From contig NZ_JAHBZY010000006.1 in NCBI RefSeq assembly GCF_019635155.1, positions 84,461 to 148,460 on the forward strand: a stretch of DNA of 64,000 nt, read 5' to 3'. Source of the stretch: Nitrosomonas sp. (GTDB lineage: Bacteria > Pseudomonadota > Gammaproteobacteria > Burkholderiales > Nitrosomonadaceae). Shown here in pieces: positions 1 through 8,255 of the stretch. The notes under the pieces are model-generated. The model was not told the origin of the DNA and searched no databases. It worked only from the letters and a program-made list of their open reading frames with translations. The translations under genes were made by a program, and so were the position numbers. Numbering within the stretch: position 1 is the stretch's first letter; the number at the start of each line of letters is the position of its first letter.

Positions 1-348
1 GATGGCGTCACCCGGTTGCGTCAGCGCCATCACGGCGGCGTTGATCGATGGCACCACGCCGGGGCACATTACGATCCATTCGCGTTGCACAGTCCAGCCA
101 TGCCGCCGTTGCAGCCAATTGATCAGCGCGTCGAACAGGCTATCGGGAAACAATGTGTAGCCGTAGATCGGGTGCTGCGCACGCTCGGTCAGCGCGTGCG
201 TGACGGCGGGCGGGGTGGCGAAGTCCATGTCCGCTACCCACGCGGGGATGACGTCGGCCTTGCCAAATACTGCAAGGCGGTTGTCGTATTTGACGCTGTG
301 CGTGCCTGTGCGATCGATTTCCCGGTCGAAATCGAACGCGTCGTTCAA
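1..348 (-). CDS. ovoB: OvoB-like PLP-dependent C-S lyase (partial, 3' end outside window)
   Basis: This is the first 116 codons of a fold-type I PLP enzyme of the MalY/PatB class, running off the left edge. The reading frame gives FDFDREIDRTGTHSVKYDN near the N terminus, followed by VIPAWVADMDF and later IYGYT, all typical of cystathionine beta-lyase-like proteins. The family removes pyruvate and ammonia from cysteine S-conjugates. Next to ovoA the expected substrate is 5-histidylcysteine sulfoxide, which yields the thiolhistidine of ovothiol. I place the start at TTG 348-346, which overlaps the ovoA stop TGA. A GGGAG ribosome binding site lies 8 nt upstream inside ovoA, so the two genes look translationally coupled. 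The catalytic lysine lies beyond the window. The function is inferred from family and context. Confidence 0.85.
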   Translation of the reverse strand, partial: MNDAFDFDREIDRTGTHSVKYDNRLAVFGKADVIPAWVADMDFATPPAVTHALTERAQHPIYGYTLFPDSLFDALINWLQRRHGWTVQREWIVMCPGVVPSINAAVMALTQPGDAI

Positions 349-2459
349 GCGATGCGCTCCCAGATCGTGACTTCCGCCAGCGTGTGCTGGAATTTGCGCT
401 TGGTTTCGCGGATCACGAACGGCACCGCTTGCGGACCTTGAATCAAGCGGAAGTGCTTGCCGAGCATTTCTTTCAAGCCGTCGAGCGTGGTGAAATTCTC
501 GCCGTCGCGCTTGAAGCCGCCGATCCACGCTTCTTTTTTGGTGTGTTCGGTGAGCCAAGTATACGGCGACGTGATCATCAACAATCCTCCGAGATTGATG
601 CGGGTGTGGATGCTGTTGAGCAATTTGGCCGGATCGTACAAGCGGTCGATCAGGTTAGCGGCGAGAATCAGGTCGTAGCCGGTGAAGATCGGCTTCAGAT
701 TGCAGGCGTCGCCCTGGAAAAACTCGACCTTGTTCTTGACGTGATCCAATCCCAGATTGCTCAGCGTGCGTTCCTTGTACGACACCAGCTCGCCTTCGTC
801 GGTCAGGGTGTAGCGCAGGATACCTTGCTGCGCCAGTTGCACGCCTTGGCCGATAAAGCGCGCGGAGAAATCGACGCCGGTGACGTGATCGAACACTCTC
901 GCCAGCTCGAAGGTCGAGCGGCCGGAGGCGCAGCCCAAATCCAATGCGGTGCGTTTAGGCCGGTCGCCCATCGCGGCGATGGCGATTTCCGCCAGCGCTT
1001 TGGAGAAATTCGGCACGTCGAAATAAGTGTCGCCGTAGTGAAATTCGGCGTATTCCGACAGTAATTTGTCGGTTTCGTAATTGGAACTTGGCAATGTCGC
1101 CGGAGCGTCCGAAACCACATAGCGGAAACCGGCGTGCTGGAAGAAATGTCGGCGGAACGCGTAGCGTGAGCTGCGGATCGATTCGTTGCCGCAGGCGATC
1201 CACGAACCGCCTTTGATCAGATTATGCTGGTTGTCGAACGTCGGCGTGGTGAAGTCATCGTACAACGGGTGCACGTCGAAGCCTTCGAATGGATATGTCG
1301 GTGTTTCGGTCCATTGCCAGGCATTACCGACGATATCAAAAAACTCGCCGTGCGCAAACTCAGTGACCGGACAGCTCGATGCATAATAATCCAGATGAAG
1401 ATTGCCGGTCGCTTTGCGCTCGAACGGCACTTCGCAAAGCCCTGCAACATCGTACAATCGGTACCATTCGTCCTCGGTCGGCAGCCTGACCGGCTGCTTG
1501 GTGGTTGCGGCTTTCCAATTACAAAATGCTTTCGCTTCATGGTAATTGACTTCCACCGGCCAATCCCACGGCATCGGTACTTCTTCCGTCATCAAACGCA
1601 ACAACCAGTCATCACCTTTTTTAACCCAAAACGCCGGGTGCTCGGCTTGCGTGAATTGCCGCCACGAGCGACCTTCTTCCAGCCAATAGCTGTCGCTGCG
1701 GTAGCCGCCGGCTTCGACGAACGCCAGAAATTCCTGATTGCTGACTAAATATTTGCTTGCCTGAAAAGCGGCGACGTCGGCGGTGTGCAGGCCGTATTCG
1801 TTATCCCAGCCGTAATGCTGCTGATTGGTTTTGGTTTTATGCAGTGTAACCGTTCCAGCGGCAACCGGCACCAGTGAATTCTGCGGTGCGGCGCCGGATT
1901 TCCGGCACGGCTGCCAATCGGGGTGCGGTTGCACGAAATGCAAGGCATGCTGTCGGATCAATACCGACGAGGTTTCCAAGTGAATGCGCTCGTGCTCGAT
2001 ACCCATCACAATCGGCCACCAAGAACTCTCCCAGGTGATCGGTAAAGCCAGCGGCATCACGGTAATCAGTTTGTCGACCGCGGCGCGCATGGCATTGCGA
2101 TAAGCGCGTACTTCGCCGACTGTCGGCCAATCGTAATGCGTGCTGTCGAGATCGTCCCAGCTCATTTCATCGACACCGACGGCGAAAATCGATTCCAATC
2201 GCGGATTGATGCGCTCACTGATCAACCCGGCGAGAATCAGCTTGTTGACGAAAAAAGTCGCGGTGTGGCCCAGATAAAAAATCAGCGGGTGACGTAGCGA
2301 AATGGATTTTTTATAGTACGCTTCGTCAGTGCGCAATGTTTCAAAAAGTTGCTCGTAGCGATCCAGCGTGGTATGGAAATAACTGCGGATTTCTTCACGT
2401 TTGAGGTTGATGTCGTCGCCATCTAGCAAAGGTGTTCTTTGGAATAAAGGTTGTGGCAT
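345..2459 (-). CDS. ovoA: 5-histidylcysteine sulfoxide synthase / N-methyltransferase OvoA
   Basis: OvoA is a mononuclear non-heme iron enzyme that joins cysteine to histidine with oxygen to give 5-histidylcysteine sulfoxide. Its C-terminal domain methylates the thiolhistidine product, completing ovothiol A. The 704-residue protein shows the expected order. A DinB-like helical domain (about 20-170) carries the iron triad HxxxHxE (H156, H160, E162). An FGE/sulfatase-modifying-factor domain follows (about 195-455, with GGSWIACGNESIRSSRY). A SAM methyltransferase domain comes last, with motif DLGCASGRS near residue 500. The length matches three-domain OvoA proteins rather than two-domain EgtB. 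ovoB follows with overlapping stop and start. Start ATG 2459 begins MPQPLF and has only a weak purine-rich site upstream. Confidence 0.93.
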   Translation of the reverse strand: MPQPLFQRTPLLDGDDINLKREEIRSYFHTTLDRYEQLFETLRTDEAYYKKSISLRHPLIFYLGHTATFFVNKLILAGLISERINPRLESIFAVGVDEMSWDDLDSTHYDWPTVGEVRAYRNAMRAAVDKLITVMPLALPITWESSWWPIVMGIEHERIHLETSSVLIRQHALHFVQPHPDWQPCRKSGAAPQNSLVPVAAGTVTLHKTKTNQQHYGWDNEYGLHTADVAAFQASKYLVSNQEFLAFVEAGGYRSDSYWLEEGRSWRQFTQAEHPAFWVKKGDDWLLRLMTEEVPMPWDWPVEVNYHEAKAFCNWKAATTKQPVRLPTEDEWYRLYDVAGLCEVPFERKATGNLHLDYYASSCPVTEFAHGEFFDIVGNAWQWTETPTYPFEGFDVHPLYDDFTTPTFDNQHNLIKGGSWIACGNESIRSSRYAFRRHFFQHAGFRYVVSDAPATLPSSNYETDKLLSEYAEFHYGDTYFDVPNFSKALAEIAIAAMGDRPKRTALDLGCASGRSTFELARVFDHVTGVDFSARFIGQGVQLAQQGILRYTLTDEGELVSYKERTLSNLGLDHVKNKVEFFQGDACNLKPIFTGYDLILAANLIDRLYDPAKLLNSIHTRINLGGLLMITSPYTWLTEHTKKEAWIGGFKRDGENFTTLDGLKEMLGKHFRLIQGPQAVPFVIRETKRKFQHTLAEVTIWERIA

Positions 2460-2687
2460 ATAGTAATTTTTGACAGTTCTTCTTTCATTAGTTTGACCGG
2501 TATTATAACGCCATGCATTTTTCAGGCGATACCCAATCGGGACAAAAGTCGCTTTTACTGACCGGAATGCAGCATAATCGGTGAGAAAGCTGATAAAACC
2601 ATGCTGTTTTGAAGGAAATAGGCGATGTTTAAAGTAATTAACCGTTTTTTAGTTTAATGACATTTTTCTAAATTGCAAGTATCCGTC

Positions 2688-3377
2688 ATGAATGAAGTGA
2701 CGCTCGTTTTGGTCTGTAAGCGGCCTGCACCTGGCGTTGGCAAGCAACGACTGGCCGCGAAACTGGGGCGGAAAAAAACGTATCAGATCGCGGAAGCGCT
2801 ACTGATGTGCGCATTGGAAGATGCGGCCGATTGGCCGGGGCCGGTGGTAATTGCACCTGCGCATGCGGAGGATTCGGATTGGGCGCGTTCGTTATCGATT
2901 CCTCATGCTTCAAGAGTGACAATCGTGCCGCAAATAGCGGGAAATCTTGGGCAACGGTTGAACGCATTGGATCAAACGCTGCGGTTGCAAGGCATGCAAC
3001 ATTTGTTTTTTATCGGCAGCGATGCGCCGGGGTTGCTTGCAGACGATTATGCAATGGCCCGGGATGCATTGCAGCACACGGATGTGGCGTTGATTCCTGC
3101 AGCTGATGGCGGCGTGGTGTTGATGGCGAATCGCCGGCCTTGGCCGGATTTATCAAATTTGCCATGGAGCTCGAATCGGTTGGGAGAATCGTTGATCGGG
3201 CTTTGCCGGCAGGCGGGGAATTCGGTAAGCGCGATTGGTCACGGTTCCGATGTTGACGAATGGTGCGATGTTGTGAGGCTGGCAACTTCGTTGCGGCAGG
3301 ATCCGCGGCCCGCGCGACGCGCATTGCTGCTGCAGGTAAACGGCATTCTTTCAAATCGGGATGGTCGTGATGCTTAA
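2688..3377 (+). CDS. TIGR04282-type glycosyltransferase (DUF2064)
   Basis: The 229-residue protein starts at ATG 2688 (MNEVTLVLVCKRPAPG); a TTG 15 bp upstream is in frame but unlikely. It fits the DUF2064 family, also described as 'glycosyltransferase, rSAM/selenodomain-associated 1'. It has an N-terminal nucleotide-sugar-like fold with KRPxPGxGKxRLA, then FFIGSDAPGL and IPAADGGVVLM. The family name comes from its habit of sitting beside radical SAM/arsenosugar clusters, which is the arrangement here. Substrate and product are unknown. It is the first gene of a same-strand run reaching 8255 and overlaps the next gene by 17 bp. Expression probably starts in the 228-bp divergent gap shared with ovoA. 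Confidence 0.85.
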   Translation: MNEVTLVLVCKRPAPGVGKQRLAAKLGRKKTYQIAEALLMCALEDAADWPGPVVIAPAHAEDSDWARSLSIPHASRVTIVPQIAGNLGQRLNALDQTLRLQGMQHLFFIGSDAPGLLADDYAMARDALQHTDVALIPAADGGVVLMANRRPWPDLSNLPWSSNRLGESLIGLCRQAGNSVSAIGHGSDVDEWCDVVRLATSLRQDPRPARRALLLQVNGILSNRDGRDA

Positions 3378-4059
3378 ATTCAGCGTCGTGATCCCGTGCT
3401 ACCGCGATGAGGAGCCATTGGCGCGTTTGCTGGAGCAATTGCGGCGGTTACCGCATCAACCCGGTGAAATCATTGTTGTCGATGCGGCGGGCAGTCGCCG
3501 TTGTGCGCAGCTTTGCGAGCAAGCGGCAGCCGCTCGGTTGCTAAGCGAGCCGTGTCGTGGACTGCAACTTGGTATCGGTGCGGCGCAAGCTCAGGGTGAT
3601 GTGCTATGGTTTCTGCACGCCGATGCGCAGCTATCAGCCGATCCATTGTTGGCGATGACAATGGCGATTCAACGCGGCGCGATCGGCGGTTATTTCCGCT
3701 TCCGTTTTGCCAGTCCGCGCGCTTGGCCGGCTTGGGTTCTGGAACCGGCAATTGCGCTGCGCTGCCGTTTTGGCGTACCCTACGGTGATCAAGGAATTTT
3801 CATGCTGCGGTCGGTTTATCGCCAGGTGGGCGGTCATGCACCGTGGCCGTTGTTTGAGGAAGCGCCTCTAGTACGCGCAGCGCGGCGGTTAGGTCCATTT
3901 GCAGCGTTGCCGGAGCCGATTTTTGTCGATTCGCGCCGCTGGCAACGGGATGGCTGGTGGCGGCGCAGTCTGAATAATCGCCTGTTGGCATTGAAATTCA
4001 TGAGAGGAGCGGCGCCGCAGGATTTAGTCGCACATTATCATTCTAAAAATGACTTGTGA
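3361..4059 (+). CDS. TIGR04283-type family 2 glycosyltransferase
   Basis: This is a GT-A fold family 2 glycosyltransferase of 232 residues. It opens with FSVVIPCYRDEEPLARLL and IIVVDAAG, has the metal-binding WFLHADAQL segment (DxD-like HADA), and later YGDQGIFM and EEAPLVRAARRLG. It matches the group called 'rSAM/selenodomain-associated transferase 2', the usual partner of the preceding DUF2064 protein. ATG 3361 overlaps the upstream gene by 17 bp, which suggests coupling; ATG 3370 is an equally plausible start. It is predicted to be a cytoplasmic or membrane-associated sugar transferase. The acceptor is unknown, but the context points to sugar attachment to an organoarsenical. Confidence 0.86.
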   Translation: MVVMLKFSVVIPCYRDEEPLARLLEQLRRLPHQPGEIIVVDAAGSRRCAQLCEQAAAARLLSEPCRGLQLGIGAAQAQGDVLWFLHADAQLSADPLLAMTMAIQRGAIGGYFRFRFASPRAWPAWVLEPAIALRCRFGVPYGDQGIFMLRSVYRQVGGHAPWPLFEEAPLVRAARRLGPFAALPEPIFVDSRRWQRDGWWRRSLNNRLLALKFMRGAAPQDLVAHYHSKNDL

Positions 4060-4098
4060 ATGACATAATGATGAAAATGCTCAATTGAAAGGATCATC

Positions 4099-5145
4099 AT
4101 GCGGGAAGTGGTGCAAAAATATTATAGCGAAACACTGAAAGACAACCGGGATTTGCAGACCAACGCGTGTTGCACCGATGACGCTCTGCCGCATTTTGTT
4201 AAACCGTTGCTGGCGCGGGTGCATGTCGAAGTGCGGATGCGCTATTACGGTTGTGGCTTGGTGCTGCCGGAGCTGCTGGAAGGATTGACGATTCTCGATC
4301 TAGGTTGCGGTGCGGGACGCGATGTATACGTGCTGTCGCAATTGGTTGGGGAAAAGGGGCAAGTGATCGGGGTGGATATGACCGAAGAGCAATTGGTGAT
4401 TGCGCACCGGCACGAGAAGTTTCATCAAAAAGCATTCGGTTATAAGCGCGGTAACGTTTGTTTTCTGCATGGCGATATCGAACGCCTGGACGAACTTGAG
4501 CTGGCCGATGCCAGTGTGGACTTGATCGTATCGAATTGCGTCATCAATCTGGCAACGGATAAAGCGGCGGTATTGCGCGAAGCGTTCCGGGTGCTGAAGC
4601 CGGGCGGTGAATTATATTTTTCCGATGTTTATAGCGACCGCCGTATTCCGGTGGAATTGATGCGCGACCCGGTGTTATATGGCGAATGTCTGAGCGGTGC
4701 ATTGTACTGGAACGATTTTTTGCAATTGGCGCGCAGCAGTGGTTTTACTGATCCGCGCTTGGTCGATGACCGCCCGATCACGATCGATAATCCGGCACTG
4801 ATTGAACGGACTGGAAATATCAACTTTTATTCAGCGACTTATCGATTGTTTAAACTGCGGGATCTGGAATTGGCTTGTGAAGATCACGGGCAATCCGTGG
4901 TGTATCACGGCACCATTCCGCATCACGCGCATGCTTTCCGGTTGGATAAACATCATCTTATCGAAACCGGTCGACAATTTCCGGTGTGCGGCAATACCTG
5001 GCGCATGCTGCACGATACGCGCTTTATTAAGCATTTTGATTTTTACGGAGATTTCGACCGGCATTTTGGTATTTTTCCCGGTTGCGGCATGGGCATCCCA
5101 TTTAACGAAGCCGTGACGGAAGAACAGAAAGGCGGGTGTTGCTGA
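4099..5145 (+). CDS. arsM: ArsM-like SAM-dependent arsenite methyltransferase
   Basis: This 348-residue class I methyltransferase has a clear SAM motif (ILDLGCGAGRDVYVLSQLVG), the acidic partner VIGVDMT and the post-motif VSNCVINLATDKAAVLREAFRVLKPGGELYFSD. The cysteines fit the ArsM variety found in arsenosugar-type clusters: NACC near the N terminus, SNCVINL, GECLSGALYW, FPGCG and a terminal GGCC. ArsM enzymes bind As(III) through such thiols and methylate it. The unusual C-terminal part (FRLDKHHLIETGRQFPVCGNTWRML) is shared by this cluster-linked subgroup. A purine-rich site (AAAGGA) precedes ATG 4099. The next gene starts within 3 bp of the stop, so they form an operon. The arsenic substrate is inferred from the family and not shown by the sequence. 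Confidence 0.85.
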   Translation: MREVVQKYYSETLKDNRDLQTNACCTDDALPHFVKPLLARVHVEVRMRYYGCGLVLPELLEGLTILDLGCGAGRDVYVLSQLVGEKGQVIGVDMTEEQLVIAHRHEKFHQKAFGYKRGNVCFLHGDIERLDELELADASVDLIVSNCVINLATDKAAVLREAFRVLKPGGELYFSDVYSDRRIPVELMRDPVLYGECLSGALYWNDFLQLARSSGFTDPRLVDDRPITIDNPALIERTGNINFYSATYRLFKLRDLELACEDHGQSVVYHGTIPHHAHAFRLDKHHLIETGRQFPVCGNTWRMLHDTRFIKHFDFYGDFDRHFGIFPGCGMGIPFNEAVTEEQKGGCC

Positions 5146-5147
5146 AT

Positions 5148-6095
5148 ATGGAAGCGACCGATTTTCCGGTTGGCGGCGGTCAGCCTTCGCGTTCCAAGTC
5201 CTGGTATGTAACGGCCGATGAAAAGCCGCGCGGTTTTATTCGCGCTCATGTATTGGAAGAACTGTGGTTTCATACCGGTACGGCCTGTAATTTATCGTGC
5301 CCTTTTTGCCTGGAGGGCTCCAAGCCCGGCGACGACCGCTTGCAATTGATGCGTTTTGACGATGCCAGGCCTTATATCGACGAAGCTTTGACGCTGGGCA
5401 TCAGGCAGTTTTCCTTTACCGGCGGCGAACCGTTTGTAAACAAAGATTTGATTCGCATCCTGGATTATGCGCTGCGGCATCGGCCCTGCATGGTATTGAC
5501 CAACGCCACCGAACCCTTGATAAAGCGCTTGCCGCAATTGCATGCTTTGCTCGAATGTCCGCAACCGTTGCATTTTCGCATCAGTCTCGATCATTTTTTG
5601 GCGGAACAGCATGATAAAAATCGCGGGGAAGGAATGTTTTCAATGGCGCTGGATGGATTGAACGCATTGCATGCCATGGGTTTCGGCGTATCGGTCGCGA
5701 GTCAGAGGATTGCCGGGATGCCGGCGTCGAAAGTTGCGAAATGTTTTGCGGAGGTTTTTCGCGGCGCCGGTTTGCCGTCGGATCTGCCGCGCATGGAGTT
5801 TCCCGAATTTTATCCGCCGGGTATCACGGTCACCGCGCCGCAGATCACCCAAAGTTGCATGGTTGATTACCAGACTGAAAAAACGCGCCGCGGATTTATG
5901 TGCGCTTTCAGCCGTATGGTGGTGAAAAACAGCGGGAAATGTAAGGTGTATGCGTGCACGCTGGTCGACGACGATGCCGATTACGCGTTAGGGGAAACAC
6001 TGGCGCAAAGCCTGCAAGTACCGGTCAGTATGAAACATCACCGCTGCTATAGCTGTTTTCAGTTCGGCGCGACTTGCAGTGAAATGAAACGTTGA
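5148..6095 (+). CDS. Radical SAM enzyme of the ArsM/TVP38 cluster
   Basis: This radical SAM protein of about 315 residues carries the cluster motif CNLSCPFC, which follows the usual CxxxCxxC spacing, and then GGEPFVNKDLI. It ends with extra cysteines (HHRCYSCFQFGATC) that could hold an auxiliary Fe-S cluster. In related clusters the radical SAM protein (ArsS type) transfers an adenosyl-derived group to a methylated arsenical. This protein sits in the same position but has a different Cys signature (CPFCLEG), so I do not assign it as ArsS. ATG 5148 lies just after the arsM stop; GTG 5136 and TTG 5139 are in-frame alternatives with slightly better purine spacing. The following gene begins directly after the stop. 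Confidence 0.8.
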   Translation: MEATDFPVGGGQPSRSKSWYVTADEKPRGFIRAHVLEELWFHTGTACNLSCPFCLEGSKPGDDRLQLMRFDDARPYIDEALTLGIRQFSFTGGEPFVNKDLIRILDYALRHRPCMVLTNATEPLIKRLPQLHALLECPQPLHFRISLDHFLAEQHDKNRGEGMFSMALDGLNALHAMGFGVSVASQRIAGMPASKVAKCFAEVFRGAGLPSDLPRMEFPEFYPPGITVTAPQITQSCMVDYQTEKTRRGFMCAFSRMVVKNSGKCKVYACTLVDDDADYALGETLAQSLQVPVSMKHHRCYSCFQFGATCSEMKR

Positions 6096-8255
6096 ATGAT
6101 GGGACACCGTGGGTGGGCGCTGATTCTTCTGGGCTTACTGACCGGTTTGTTTTTTATTTTCGATGGGGGGCGCTTCTTCACGCTGCAAATGCTTGCAGAA
6201 CACCGTGAAATCTTGCAGCAGGCGTATCGGGACGATCCGTTTGCGATAATCGGTAGCTTCTCAGTTATCTATATTGCGATGGCGGCCTTGTCGTTTCCCG
6301 GAGCAGCGGTGCTGAGTCTGGCCGGTGGCGCCTTGTTCGGCGTATGGATCGGAGTGCCGGTGGTTCTAATCTCGGCCACCATTGGCGCCACATTGGCGTT
6401 CTGGATGGCGCGGTATTTGTTGCGCGATGCCGTGCAGCGGCGTTTCGGCGACCGCTTGGCAACGATCAACAAGGGCTTGGAACGCGATGGCATATTCTAT
6501 TTATTTTCTCTGCGGCTGGCGCCGGTTTTTCCATTCTTTCTGATCAATCTGCTGATGGGGTTGACCGTTTTGCCCAGCATCACTTATTTCTGGGTCAGTT
6601 TGATCGGTATGTTCGCCGGAACCGTCGTGTATGTGAATGCGGGTACGCAATTGGCAGCCATCAACCAATTGTCGGATGTGATGTCGCCGATGATGATCAT
6701 GTCATTTACGTTGCTGGCGTTGTTTCCATGGCTGGCGCGCTGGGGTATCGAGTTGGTTAAAACCCGCCGGTTGTATGCGCGTTGGCCTAAGCCCGTGCAG
6801 TTTGACCGGAATTTGGTGGTGATCGGCGCCGGCGCCGCAGGGTTGGTCAGTGCCTATGTTGCCGCTGCGGTGCGCGCCAAGGTGACATTGATCGAACGTC
6901 ATAAAATGGGTGGCGACTGCCTCAATTACGGTTGCGTGCCGTCTAAAGCGCTGATTCGTACCGCTACATTTCTGCAGCAAGCAAGAAACGCCGCTTCGCT
7001 GGGAATTCAACAAGCCGGTATGACTTATGACTTTGCGGAGGTAATGGCGCGGGTGCAACGTGTCGTCAAAACTGTCGAGCCCCATGATTCAGTGGAGCGT
7101 TACACTAATCTCGGCGTGGAAGTGTTGCACGGCAATGCAACCATCGTATCGCCGTGGGCGGTGGAAGTGAACGGTCAAACGCTGACCACGCGTGCGATCG
7201 TCATTGCTACCGGCGCGCGTCCGCTGGTGCCGGATATTCCCGGGTTGCAAGCCATACGTTACTACACTTCCGATACCATCTGGGCATTGACCGAGCGGCC
7301 GCAGCGATTAATCGTACTCGGCGGTGGTCCGGTCGGTTGCGAATTGGCGCAGGCTTTCGCGCGGCTGGACTGCAATGTCACGCAGATTATCCGCAGCGAT
7401 TTGTTGCCGCGTGAAGATGCCGATGCCGTGGCGCTGGTTAAAACGGCATTACAAGCCGATGGCGTAACTCTGCTGACGCATACCGAGACGGTGTGCTGCG
7501 TGCAGCAGGGCGACGAACAATTCTTGACGGTACGCAAGCAAGACGGCGAGGAAATGAAATTGCCGTTTGACGCATTATTGTGCGCGGTTGGCCGGGTTGC
7601 GCGTACCGAAGGTTTCGGCCTGGAGCAGCTCGGCATTGCGATTTCCCCACAGCGCACAATCGAAACCAATGGTTGGTTGCAGACTGTTTATCCCAATATT
7701 GTCGTATGCGGTGATGCCGCCGGGCCTTACCAGTTCACGCACACCGCCGCGCATCAGGCGTGGTACGCCTCGGTGAATGCGTTGTTCGGTTCGATCAAAC
7801 GCTTCAAGGTTGATTATTCCGTGATTCCATGGGTGACTTTCACCGATCCGGAAGTCGCACGCGCCGGTTTGTCGGAAAAGGAAGCGCAAGCGCGGCATAT
7901 TGCCTACGAAGTAACGCATTTTGATCTCTCGGAATTGGATCGCGCCATCGCTGATGAAGCCGCGTATGGTTTTGTCAAAGTACTGACCATACCGGGCAGC
8001 GATCGCATTCTCGGTGTCAGTATCGTCAGCAGGCATGCCAGCGATTTACTGGCGGAATTTGTGCTGGCAATGAAGCATGGATTGGGTTTAAACAAGATAC
8101 TGAGCACCATTCATGCTTATCCGACCTGGCCGGAAGCGAATAAATACGCAGCTGGTGCTTGGAAGCGTGCGCATGCGCCGCAACGGTTGCTGAAATGGCT
8201 GGAACGGTATCATGCGCGGCGGCGGGGAAAAGCTGCGATCCCGGTTGATTCTTAG
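6096..8255 (+). CDS. TVP38/TMEM64 membrane domain fused to mercuric-reductase-like FAD oxidoreductase
   Basis: This is a two-part protein of 719 residues. Residues 1-225 form a TVP38/TMEM64 (SNARE-associated, VTT) membrane domain with several hydrophobic helices and the segment FPGAAVLSLAGGALFGVWIG. Residues about 235-700 are a class I pyridine nucleotide-disulfide oxidoreductase. That part has an FAD motif VIGAGAAGLVSA, a redox-active pair in CLNYGCVPSK (about C275/C280), an NAD(P) motif LGGGPVGCELAQ, and the dimer-domain signature HAYPTWPEANK. There is no N-terminal HMA domain and no C-terminal vicinal cysteine pair as in true MerA, so mercury reduction is doubtful. The position after arsM and the radical SAM gene suggests reduction or transport of a thiol-bound metalloid at the membrane. 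ATG 6096 follows the previous stop directly. Confidence 0.88.
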   Translation: MMGHRGWALILLGLLTGLFFIFDGGRFFTLQMLAEHREILQQAYRDDPFAIIGSFSVIYIAMAALSFPGAAVLSLAGGALFGVWIGVPVVLISATIGATLAFWMARYLLRDAVQRRFGDRLATINKGLERDGIFYLFSLRLAPVFPFFLINLLMGLTVLPSITYFWVSLIGMFAGTVVYVNAGTQLAAINQLSDVMSPMMIMSFTLLALFPWLARWGIELVKTRRLYARWPKPVQFDRNLVVIGAGAAGLVSAYVAAAVRAKVTLIERHKMGGDCLNYGCVPSKALIRTATFLQQARNAASLGIQQAGMTYDFAEVMARVQRVVKTVEPHDSVERYTNLGVEVLHGNATIVSPWAVEVNGQTLTTRAIVIATGARPLVPDIPGLQAIRYYTSDTIWALTERPQRLIVLGGGPVGCELAQAFARLDCNVTQIIRSDLLPREDADAVALVKTALQADGVTLLTHTETVCCVQQGDEQFLTVRKQDGEEMKLPFDALLCAVGRVARTEGFGLEQLGIAISPQRTIETNGWLQTVYPNIVVCGDAAGPYQFTHTAAHQAWYASVNALFGSIKRFKVDYSVIPWVTFTDPEVARAGLSEKEAQARHIAYEVTHFDLSELDRAIADEAAYGFVKVLTIPGSDRILGVSIVSRHASDLLAEFVLAMKHGLGLNKILSTIHAYPTWPEANKYAAGAWKRAHAPQRLLKWLERYHARRRGKAAIPVDS

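Noticed and set aside
16-441. A plus-strand open frame at the left edge
   Set aside because: It is the shadow of ovoB and ovoA on the minus strand, which have clear family motifs.
384-1064. A long plus-strand frame inside ovoA
   Set aside because: It lies opposite the OvoA methyltransferase domain and has no family resemblance.
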